This document shows, piece after piece, positions 1-4,284 of a stretch of DNA of 7,359 nucleotides (position 1 is the first letter of the stretch; every line of letters starts with the position of its first letter). The position numbers and the translations under genes were made by a program. The notes beneath the pieces were generated by a model. The model was not told the origin of the DNA and ran no database searches. It saw only the letters and a list, made by a program, of their open reading frames with translations. The stretch covers positions 1 through 7,359 of the forward strand of contig JAHJSK010000075.1 of assembly GCA_018830365.1 (NCBI GenBank), given 5' to 3'. The DNA is from Patescibacteria group bacterium. GTDB lineage: Bacteria > Patescibacteriota > Minisyncoccia > Minisyncoccales > CG1-02-41-26.

Positions 1-56
1 ACCCTGTTAAATTTCCTTTCAGAAATTTTACTTTCAGTAAAATTATTTAACAGGGT
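1..56. repeat. Nested inverted repeat (palindromic element)
   Basis: Perfect 12-bp arms ACCCTGTTAAAT (1-12) and ATTTAACAGGGT (45-56) enclose a second perfect hairpin, AATTTTAC (24-31) with GTAAAATT (37-44) around a 5-nt loop. The right end continues as GGGTAAAG. The ACCC...GGGT ends resemble those of the other palindromes in this window, so it is probably a related non-coding element. It begins at the window edge, so more may lie upstream. Confidence 0.8.
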
Positions 57-86
57 AAAGGTCGAAATTTAACAAAAAAATTAACA

Positions 87-133
87 GGTAGGACATTTCT
101 AAATTGCTGGGGGTAGGACATTTCTAAATTGCT
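87..133. repeat. 22-bp direct repeat, two copies
   Basis: Two identical copies of a 22-bp sequence starting GGTAGGACATTTC lie at 87-108 and 112-133, with 3 nt between them. The repeat is certain. Its role is not: it could be a remnant of an insertion-sequence end or a protein-binding site upstream of the pilus operon. No transposase accompanies it. Confidence 0.75.
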
Positions 134-145
134 TTGACAGTCGCT

Positions 146-173
146 TTGTTTTTTAGCGGTTTTTGAGTATAAT
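146..173 (+). promoter_or_regulatory. Putative sigma70-type promoter upstream of pilD
   Basis: A perfect -10 hexamer TATAAT lies at 168-173, about 107 nt before the pilD start. A weak -35 match (TTGTTT, 146-151) has a 16-nt spacer. The consensus TTGACA at 134-139 is 28 nt away, too far to pair with this -10 in the usual way. It would drive pilD and perhaps the pilin genes. The call rests mainly on the -10 box. Confidence 0.4.
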
Positions 174-183
174 GGATTAGCTT

Positions 184-254
184 GTAGCTTATTATCTAAT
201 TTCTAAGAAGCTAAGAAGCTAAGAAGCTAAAAAGCTAAAAAGCTAATAAGCTAC
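184..254 (+). repeat. 8-nt tandem repeat in pilD leader, bounded by an inverted repeat
   Basis: Six consecutive octamers of the form CTAAnAAG run from 203 to 250 (three CTAAGAAG, two CTAAAAAG, one CTAATAAG). GTAGCTTATTA at 184-194 is the exact reverse complement of TAATAAGCTAC at 244-254, so the transcript could form an 11-bp stem enclosing the array. The same AAGCTA-type sequence recurs in the coding leaders of the pilin genes at 2031 and 2765. The tract lies downstream of the putative promoter, in what would be the 5' untranslated region. Confidence 0.8.
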
Positions 255-279
255 TCACTGCTCACTACAAACTACAAAC

Positions 280-1071
280 ATGTTCTACTTCATCATTTTT
301 ATTTTTGGGACCGCGATCGGCAGTTTTTTAAATTGCGTGATTTGTCGTTTAAGAGAAAAAAAAGATTTTCTTCTTACCCGCTCTGCTTGCCCGACTTGTA
401 ACCACAAATTGGGATTTCGCGACTTAATTCCTGTTTTAAGTTTTATATTTTTGAAAGCAAAATGCCGTTATTGCCAGAAAAAAATTAGCTGGCAATATCC
501 TTTGGTAGAAATAGCCACTGGATTGCTATTTCTACTAATTTTTGTCCCTTCGGGACATCTCCCGCAGGGAGACAATTTTCAAAATATAATTCACACTTTT
601 TACTTAATGTTGCTCGCTTGTTTTTTGATAATTATTTTTGTTTATGATTTAAAATATTATCTTATCCCTAGTAAAATTGTTTATTTTGGAGTTGGCATCA
701 TTTTTTTCTATAATATGTTTAATTCATATTTTATAGTTCACAATTCGTCTTTTTTTATAAATAGTTTGATTAGCGCTTTTCTTGGTTCAATTTTTTTTCT
801 GATAATATTTTTAATTTCCCGCGGCCAATGGATGGGTTTTGGAGATGTAGAATTAGCATTTTTCATGGGATTGTTTTTGGGTTTTCCAAAAATTTTGCTT
901 GCCCTATTTTTATCTTTTTTAATCGGTGCTATAATAGGATTAGGATTGATAGCTCTTAAAAAAAAGGAGCTCAAGAGTGAAGTTCCATTTGCTCCATTTT
1001 TAGTTCTTGGCACATTTATCGCTTTATTCTGGGGGCAAGAAATAATTGGATGGTATTTGGGGAAATTTTAA
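280..1071 (+). CDS. pilD: Prepilin peptidase / N-methyltransferase (A24 family)
   Basis: Polytopic inner-membrane aspartic protease that cleaves the leader of type IV prepilins after the conserved Gly and, in this family, N-methylates the new N-terminus. The 263-residue length is typical. A cytoplasmic zinc-binding segment carries two Cys pairs, CPTC (37-40) and CRYC (62-65), marking the N-methylation domain. The catalytic aspartates are D123 in VYDLKYYLIP and D189 in the GFGD motif (186-189). The family VPFAPFL segment is at 235-241. Several hydrophobic helices fill the rest. The ATG at 280 directly begins the usual hydrophobic first helix with GSFLNC. No Shine-Dalgarno is visible before it. 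It heads a run of four pilin-like genes that supply its likely substrates. Residues about 89-97 (PSGHLPQGD) lie in a loop between membrane segments and are encoded by two adjacent small palindromes, probably a tolerated insertion. Confidence 0.95.
   Translation: MFYFIIFIFGTAIGSFLNCVICRLREKKDFLLTRSACPTCNHKLGFRDLIPVLSFIFLKAKCRYCQKKISWQYPLVEIATGLLFLLIFVPSGHLPQGDNFQNIIHTFYLMLLACFLIIIFVYDLKYYLIPSKIVYFGVGIIFFYNMFNSYFIVHNSSFFINSLISAFLGSIFFLIIFLISRGQWMGFGDVELAFFMGLFLGFPKILLALFLSFLIGAIIGLGLIALKKKELKSEVPFAPFLVLGTFIALFWGQEIIGWYLGKF
544..572. repeat. Double hairpin inside pilD
   Basis: GTCCC-TTC-GGGAC (544-556) is followed after one base by TCTCCC-GCA-GGGAGA (558-572). Both stems are perfect and GC-rich in an AT-rich gene. 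They encode most of the segment PSGHLPQGD in an inter-helix loop, far from the catalytic aspartates. Confidence 0.7.
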
Positions 1072-1111
1072 ACCCCTCACCTTTTTTCCTTTGGGAAAAA
1101 AAGTGAGGGGT
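1072..1111. repeat. Intergenic CTCACC palindrome, possible terminator of pilD
   Basis: ACCCCTCAC (1072-1080) pairs perfectly with GTGAGGGGT (1103-1111), and the inner T and A tracts extend the stem towards a short loop. It begins one base after the pilD stop codon. It could terminate transcription, but no clear U-tract follows on the + strand. The same palindrome recurs inside the next two genes, so it is best seen as an intergenic member of a repeat family. Confidence 0.75.
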
Positions 1112-1136
1112 AAATTTCTCCACACTTTTTTTAATT

Positions 1137-1958
1137 ATGTATTACTTTTATCTATTACAAAGCACAGCAAAGCCGAAAGAAATTTATACAGGCTCAACTA
1201 ATGATCTAAAATATAGGATTAATGAACATAATCAGGGTAAAGTTTTTTCAACCAAAAGATATTTTCCTTGGAAATTAATATATTATGAGGCTTATTTGTC
1301 AGAAAAAGATGCTCGGTTGAGAGAACAGAAATTTAAAAAACATGGTAAAGGAAATCAGGAACTTAAGAAACGCCTTAAAAATAGTCTTCAGGGGTTTACC
1401 CCTCACCTTTTTTTCCAAAAAAAAGCGAAGGGTTTACCCCTCACCTTTTTTAAAAAAAAAGGTGAGGGGTTCACCTTAATTGAAGTTTTAATATCTTTAG
1501 TTATTATGGCTGTTCTTTTTTCTACTTTGCTTTTGGGAAAAAGCAATGAGGAAAAAAAATTGGGATTGCAGAGATCAGCTTATCAATTAGCGCAGGATTT
1601 AAGAGAAACACAGGAAAAAGCAATGGGAGCTGAAAAAGCAATTTGCGATACGCATAGTTTTGGCATTGCTTTTGATAAGACATGGAAAAATTATTATATT
1701 ATTTTTGCCGATTGCGATGCGGATCAAATCCGAAAGGTTGACGGGAGTGAAGATATTAAAAAAATTTATTTAGAAAAAGAAGTGGAAATTTCTAATTTAT
1801 CGCCAACAGATTCTTTTAGCGTTGTTTTTAAAGCTCCTGATCCTATTGTTTACATAAACGCAATTCCTTGGAATATGGAGGCGGTAATAACCCTTTCTTT
1901 CAATTCTTCAATCAAGAAAGTAAAAATCAATTCAGCTGGGAGAATAGAAACAGAATAG
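1137..1958 (+). CDS. GIY-YIG nuclease-like domain fused to GspH/FimT-type pseudopilin
   Basis: Two complete modules lie in one 273-residue frame. Residues 1 to about 86 match the small stand-alone GIY-YIG (UPF0213/YhbQ-like) family: YYFYLLQ, IYTGST, the R27-INEHNQG segment, FPWKLIYYEAY, and a REQKFKKHGKG tail with candidate acidic residue E63. Residues 87-110 are translated palindromic repeat. A prepilin cleavage site follows (KKGEG|FTLIE, cut after G111, Glu +5 at E116), then a hydrophobic helix (about 112-133) and a FimT/GspH-like body ending in KINSAGRIE. The mature pilin would be 162 residues. No in-frame ATG, GTG or TTG lies between the two modules, so the pilin is translated only as part of the fusion unless there is frameshifting or an unusual start. 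The family's role in DNA cleavage is known, but activity here is unproven. Such a leader is far longer than normal. The fusion may have arisen by recombination between palindromes. Confidence 0.85.
   Translation: MYYFYLLQSTAKPKEIYTGSTNDLKYRINEHNQGKVFSTKRYFPWKLIYYEAYLSEKDARLREQKFKKHGKGNQELKKRLKNSLQGFTPHLFFQKKAKGLPLTFFKKKGEGFTLIEVLISLVIMAVLFSTLLLGKSNEEKKLGLQRSAYQLAQDLRETQEKAMGAEKAICDTHSFGIAFDKTWKNYYIIFADCDADQIRKVDGSEDIKKIYLEKEVEISNLSPTDSFSVVFKAPDPIVYINAIPWNMEAVITLSFNSSIKKVKINSAGRIETE
1392..1475. repeat. CTCACC palindromic element, two left arms and one right arm, inside the fusion gene
   Basis: GGGTTTACCCCTCACC starts at 1392 and again at 1430. A single right arm, GGTGAGGGGTTCACC, lies at 1461-1475. 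Spacings from one GGGTTYAC to the next are 38 and 37 nt. Neither is a multiple of three, but together they make 75 nt, so the frame is restored. The first copy is read GFTPHLF and the second KGLPLTF. The right arm encodes GEGFT of the prepilin cleavage site. Confidence 0.85.
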
Positions 1959-2047
1959 CTTTTTAGCTTGTAGTTTTTTAGAATTATTAAAAATTATGAA
2001 AACAAAAAAAATATTAGTTAATTTAATTTCTAATAAGCTAAAAAGCT
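1957..2047 (+). repeat. Inverted repeat enclosing the PilV-like start codon
   Basis: AGCTTTTTAGCTT (1957-1969) is the exact reverse complement of AAGCTAAAAAGCT (2035-2047). The 65-nt loop contains the ATG at 1996. The left arm overlaps the stop codon of the preceding gene. A stem in the mRNA could affect translation of the PilV-like gene; this effect is inference. Confidence 0.6.
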
Positions 2048-2724
2048 ACAAGTTTACCCCGTATAATTCCGAAGGAATTTGTTCGGGGCTACAAGCTAAC
2101 AAAGGGTTTACCCCTCACCTTTTTTCCATTAGGAAAGGAAAAGGGTTTACCCCTCACCTTTTTTCCATTAGGAAAGGAAAAGGGTTTACCCCTCACCTTT
2201 TTTCCATTAGGAAAGGAAAAGGGTTTACCCCTCACCTTTTTTCCATTAGGAAAAAAGGTGAGGGGTTTACTCTAATTGAAATTATGATTGTCATTTCTGT
2301 ATTATGTATCGGAATTGTGGCAATTTATTCTCTTGTGTCTAAAAGCATTTCTGTTGGTTCATCTAATGTTAATAGTTTTCTTGCCTCTCAATTAGCCAAA
2401 GAGGGTGTGGAAATTGTCAGAAATGCCCGAGATGCAAATTGGCTAAAAGGAGTTAATTGGATAACTGGTTTGACTGGGTGTTCTAACGGTTGCGAGGGTG
2501 ATTATAATGATTCAACATTAAGCCCTTGGAATAATCGTTTTTTAAAAATTGATAGTAATGGTTTTTATAATTATGAAACAGGAACAGATACAAAATTTAA
2601 AAGAAAAATTATTATTACCACTCCTTTCGCGACTTCTACCTCTGTGGAGGTTCAAGTTATTTGGCCAGGTCTAGGTTCGCCTTTTATTGTTAAAGAAAAT
2701 TTATACGACTGGTTTGATTTTTAA
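1996..2724 (+). CDS. PilV-like minor pilin with greatly extended repeat-bearing leader
   Basis: A 242-residue prepilin. The cleavage site is KKGEG|FTLIE, cut after G90, with Glu +5 at E95, followed by a hydrophobic helix (about 91-114). The body SFLASQLAKEGVEIVRNARD resembles PilV-type minor pilins of pilus assembly clusters. A normal leader is usually well under 30 residues, but here it is 90. It consists of a segment shared with the next gene (residues 13-37) and four in-frame copies of the 13-residue unit GFTPHLFSIRKGK (the last modified). Each unit begins with a pseudo cleavage site KGFT but has H instead of E at +5, so only the last site should be cut. The mature protein is 152 residues and looks intact. 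The leader is rich in Lys/Arg, which suits a cytoplasmic position. Start context AAAAATTATG has no Shine-Dalgarno. It lies 37 nt after the fusion gene and 5 nt before the PilW-like gene. Confidence 0.85.
   Translation: MKTKKILVNLISNKLKSYKFTPYNSEGICSGLQANKGFTPHLFSIRKGKGFTPHLFSIRKGKGFTPHLFSIRKGKGFTPHLFSIRKKGEGFTLIEIMIVISVLCIGIVAIYSLVSKSISVGSSNVNSFLASQLAKEGVEIVRNARDANWLKGVNWITGLTGCSNGCEGDYNDSTLSPWNNRFLKIDSNGFYNYETGTDTKFKRKIIITTPFATSTSVEVQVIWPGLGSPFIVKENLYDWFDF
2031..2106 (+). repeat. 76-bp shared leader segment, copy 1
   Basis: Matches 2765-2840 at 73 of 76 positions. It contains a palindrome: CCCCG (2057-2061) with CGGGG (2084-2088), and AATTCC-GAA-GGAATT at the centre (2065-2079). CTACAAG flanks the palindromic core at 2046-2052 and 2089-2095, like a 7-bp target duplication. 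It encodes residues 13-37 of the PilV-like leader. Confidence 0.85.
2104..2270. repeat. CTCACC palindromic element, four left arms and one right arm, in the PilV-like leader
   Basis: GGGTTTACCCCTCACC starts at 2104, 2143, 2182 and 2221, an exact 39-bp period, i.e. 13 codons. The first three units are near-perfect copies. The fourth runs into the only full right arm, GGTGAGGGGTTTAC (2257-2270), which encodes GEGFT of the true prepilin cleavage site. Only one left arm at a time can pair with this right arm. Confidence 0.9.
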
Positions 2725-2729
2725 AAATT

Positions 2730-3344
2730 ATGGAAATAAAAGAAAAAAAATTAGCCACTATTCCTAATAAGTTAAAAAGCTACAAGTTTACCCCGTATAA
2801 TTCCGAAGGAATTTGTTCGGGGCTACAAGCTAATAAAGGAATTACTTTAATTGAGCTTTTAATCGGCATCTCGCTTTTTTCCATTGTTATTGTCGCTTTT
2901 TTACAGCTTTTTACTTCTGCTTTTAAGGAGCAGAGTAAAATTTTATCTAAAACAGAACTTTTAAATAGCGGTTCTTACGCAAGCGAGTATGTGAGTCGGG
3001 CATTAAGAATGGCGAGAAAAGCCGAAGATGCTATTTGTATTCCCGTTGGAACTAATTATGCCGCAACCACTAATGGCATAAAATTTTTAAACCACAATAG
3101 CGAGTGTCAGGAATTTCGGCTCACCGGAAATATTTTGGAAACAAACAAAGTTGGCCTTGGTTCCGCTCAATCATTGACCCCTTCTAATTTGACAGTTGAA
3201 TCTTTAAAATTTAATATCTTTGGCGACCAAGCGGGCGATACTGCCCAACCCAAAATAACTTTTGTTTTAAAATTGAAAATCAATACAGAAACATTAAATA
3301 TCCAAACAACTGTTTCCCAAAGGGACTTAGATGTTGAGACATAG
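2730..3344 (+). CDS. PilW/GspJ-like minor pilin
   Basis: A 204-residue prepilin with cleavage site ANKG|ITLIE (cut after G37, Glu +5 at E42). A hydrophobic helix follows (about 38-61), then a soluble body with SYASEYVSRALRMARKAED and a C-terminal region ending in TTVSQRDLD, as in PulJ/GspJ or PilW-type minor pilins. The mature part would be 167 residues. Leader residues 12-36 are identical to residues 13-37 of the PilV-like protein, yet the mature parts differ, so the leader DNA appears to have moved or been exchanged on its own. The start ATG at 2730 is 5 nt after the previous stop, in the same AAAAATTATG context, suggesting co-transcription and coupled translation. A probable terminator follows. 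Exact subfamily (PilW or GspJ) is not certain. Confidence 0.83.
   Translation: MEIKEKKLATIPNKLKSYKFTPYNSEGICSGLQANKGITLIELLIGISLFSIVIVAFLQLFTSAFKEQSKILSKTELLNSGSYASEYVSRALRMARKAEDAICIPVGTNYAATTNGIKFLNHNSECQEFRLTGNILETNKVGLGSAQSLTPSNLTVESLKFNIFGDQAGDTAQPKITFVLKLKINTETLNIQTTVSQRDLDVET
2765..2840 (+). repeat. 76-bp shared leader segment, copy 2
   Basis: Second copy of 2031-2106, with three substitutions (2772, 2834, 2840). It includes the same CCCCG...CGGGG palindrome with AATTCC-GAA-GGAATT at its centre. It encodes residues 12-36 of the PilW-like leader and ends directly at the prepilin cleavage glycine. Confidence 0.85.
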
Positions 3345-3349
3345 AGGCC

Positions 3350-3409
3350 ATCAATCTTGCGTGTTTTCCTCGGATGTTTTTGGGCGAACTTTCCGCGAGG
3401 TTGATTTTT
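3350..3409 (+). terminator. Probable intrinsic terminator after the PilW-like gene
   Basis: ATCAATCTTGCG (3350-3361) can pair with CGCGAGGTTGAT (3394-3405) over 12 positions, two of them G-U wobbles that work only in + strand RNA, followed by a run of five T (3405-3409). It starts 6 nt after the PilW-like stop codon. The 32-nt loop is long, which lowers confidence. Confidence 0.45.
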
Positions 3410-3447
3410 GATTACCGCTTGTAAAATTTTCAATTTTTTCCGCTACA

Positions 3448-3464
3448 GCCCCGCTAAGCAGGGC
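3448..3464. repeat. Small GC-rich hairpin
   Basis: GCCCCGC (3448-3454), loop TAA, GCAGGGC (3458-3464): a 7-bp stem with one mismatch or wobble. The following GGCGGGAC offers an alternative partner for the left arm. It resembles the GC-rich hairpins in the PilX-like leader and in pilD. Confidence 0.5.
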
Positions 3465-3487
3465 ATGGCGGGACAAACAATTATATA

Positions 3488-3627
3488 TCTCAAAACTCAA
3501 AACTCAAATGTCAAAACTAAAACGCAAAAGTTAAAACTAATCCAATCCATTGACTTTAAAAAATAAGAATTAAAAGTTTTGAGTTTTAAGATGGGTTTTG
3601 AGATTTGAGTTTTGCGTTTTGAGTTTA
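3488..3627. repeat. Long imperfect inverted repeat of AAAACTC/AAAACGC units
   Basis: The left side (about 3488-3538) is made of AAAACTC-like heptamers. The right side (about 3573-3627) is its imperfect reverse complement, rich in GTTTTGAG. The arms are about 50 nt with gaps around a loop of about 35 nt. Related AAAACGC heptamers recur before ligA at 4233. It lies in the leader region of the PilX-like gene. Confidence 0.65.
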
Positions 3628-3686
3628 TTTGGGTCAATTAGAAATTAGTGCAATCAGAAGCAAATTTCATTTTGTTCGCTTCATTT

Positions 3687-3692
3687 TATAAT
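3687..3692 (+). promoter_or_regulatory. Possible -10 box for the PilX-like gene
   Basis: TATAAT at 3687-3692 is a perfect -10 hexamer 14 nt before the ATG at 3707, which would give a very short leader. No good -35 is present at the expected distance, and the sequence is AT-rich, so a chance match is possible. Confidence 0.3.
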
Positions 3693-3706
3693 AATATTAT
3701 AACTAT

Positions 3707-4234
3707 ATGCACAAAGGCATTTCTCTCTATATTTTCTGGCAGAAAGCCGCGGGCGTAAGCCCGTGGATGAATGCCAGCCCGGAGTCCCGTCAAAGACGGG
3801 ACAGAGGTGAATATATAGACTCCAAAATTTTGCGAGTCCGCTCGAGGCGGAATATAATCTCGCAAAATTTTGAAGGCGCGAAGCGCCACGACCATAAGGG
3901 CGTGAGTCTCTATTTCGCTCTCATTATCCTTTTTGCATTGACAGGGGCTCTTTTAGCTTTGATTACTCTTTCTGTCAGCCAGATAAAAATTATAGGGATT
4001 CAAAATGATTCTTTAATAGCTTTTTATGCCGCGGACACTGGCATTGAAAGAGTTCTTTATGAAATTTATAAAAATGGGTATAGCCCTGTAGCAGAAGAAT
4101 GCCCAGCTTTTTTCGGAACTTTGGACAATAATGCTAAATATGAAGTTTGCGTTTCCGCGAGCGCCACTACCACTATTCAGTCAACAGGCACTTATCAGGG
4201 CATTCAAAGAAGAATTCAAATAGATATTAAATAA
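3707..4234 (+). CDS. PilX-like minor pilin with hairpin cassette in its leader
   Basis: A 175-residue protein. Residues 62-175 look like a PilX-type minor pilin: HDHKG|VSLYFALIILFALTG, hydrophobic helix about 66-93, then FYAADTGIERVLYEI, the AAD-GIER motif often seen in PilX-like proteins of these clusters, and a short Cys-containing tail (C132, C148). Cleavage would fall after G65, leaving 110 residues. Glu +5 is absent, so processing is less certain than for the other pilins. The N-terminus MHKGISLY (1-8) repeats at 63-69 as HKGVSLY. The 183 nt between the matching codons, an exact multiple of three, encode unrelated sequence made largely of four GC-rich palindromes. The ancestral start was probably close to MHKGxSLYFAL, with the cassette inserted between duplicated ends. 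ATG at 3707 is the only ATG start that keeps a leader; GTG at 3902 would remove it. It probably has its own promoter. Confidence 0.75.
   Translation: MHKGISLYIFWQKAAGVSPWMNASPESRQRRDRGEYIDSKILRVRSRRNIISQNFEGAKRHDHKGVSLYFALIILFALTGALLALITLSVSQIKIIGIQNDSLIAFYAADTGIERVLYEIYKNGYSPVAEECPAFFGTLDNNAKYEVCVSASATTTIQSTGTYQGIQRRIQIDIK
3747..3887. repeat. Four-hairpin cassette in the PilX-like leader
   Basis: Hairpins in order: CCGCGGGC/GCCCGTGG (3747-3766, loop GTAA, one wobble); GTCCCGTC/GACGGGAC (3784-3802, loop AAA, perfect); a perfect 14-bp stem 3823-3836 with 3859-3872 (CAAAATTTTGCGAG and complement) enclosing TCCGC/GCGGA (3837-3851); and GGCGC/GCGCC (3875-3887, loop GAA). The whole is read in frame as leader peptide. 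The GC content is clearly above that of the flanks. Confidence 0.85.
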
Positions 4235-4259
4235 ACGCAAAACGCAAAACGCAAAACGC
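4233..4259 (+). repeat. AAAACGC heptamer tandem repeat before ligA
   Basis: Starting within the stop codon of the PilX-like gene, about four copies of AAAACGC run to 4259, followed by an A-rich stretch to the ligA start. No Shine-Dalgarno is visible. The heptamer resembles units of the inverted repeat at 3488-3627. Confidence 0.8.
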
Positions 4260-4284
4260 AAAAAAATAAAAAAGCAAAAATAAT

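Larger units (their letters stand above)
3345..3706. other. Gene-free stretch between the PilW- and PilX-like genes
   Basis: No convincing gene on either strand. In order it holds a probable terminator hairpin (3350-3409), a small GC-rich hairpin (3448-3464), a long imperfect inverted repeat of AAAACTC-type sequence (3488-3627), and an AT-rich stretch with a -10-like box (3687-3692). An open frame on the minus strand here overlaps the PilW end and shows no recognisable family. Confidence 0.7.

Noticed and set aside
134..139. TTGACA as the -35 partner of TATAAT at 168
   Set aside because: The spacer is 28 nt, far from the usual 16-18 nt.
738..1013. Minus-strand open frame of 91 codons within pilD
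   Set aside because: It lies wholly opposite the conserved GFGD region of pilD and its product shows no family motif; it is a shadow of the real gene.
1137..1395. Separate GIY-YIG gene ending before the pilin
   Set aside because: No stop codon occurs in this frame before 1956 and no in-frame start codon precedes the pilin cleavage site, so the sequence as given supports one fused gene.
2062..2067. TATAAT within the shared leader palindrome as a mobile promoter
   Set aside because: No -35 at a fitting distance and it lies inside coding sequence; probably a by-product of the AT-rich palindrome centre.
2104..2270. CRISPR array or tandem protein domain
   Set aside because: The 39-bp units are directly abutting with no unique spacers, are read as leader peptide, and are palindromic arms; no cas genes are nearby.
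3167..3433. Minus-strand open frame of 88 codons over the PilW end and the intergenic region
   Set aside because: It overlaps a conserved pilin C-terminus and the terminator hairpin, with no recognisable motif.
3686..3895. Minus-strand open frame over the PilX leader
   Set aside because: Palindromes read open on both strands; its codons mirror the hairpin cassette and no family is recognisable.
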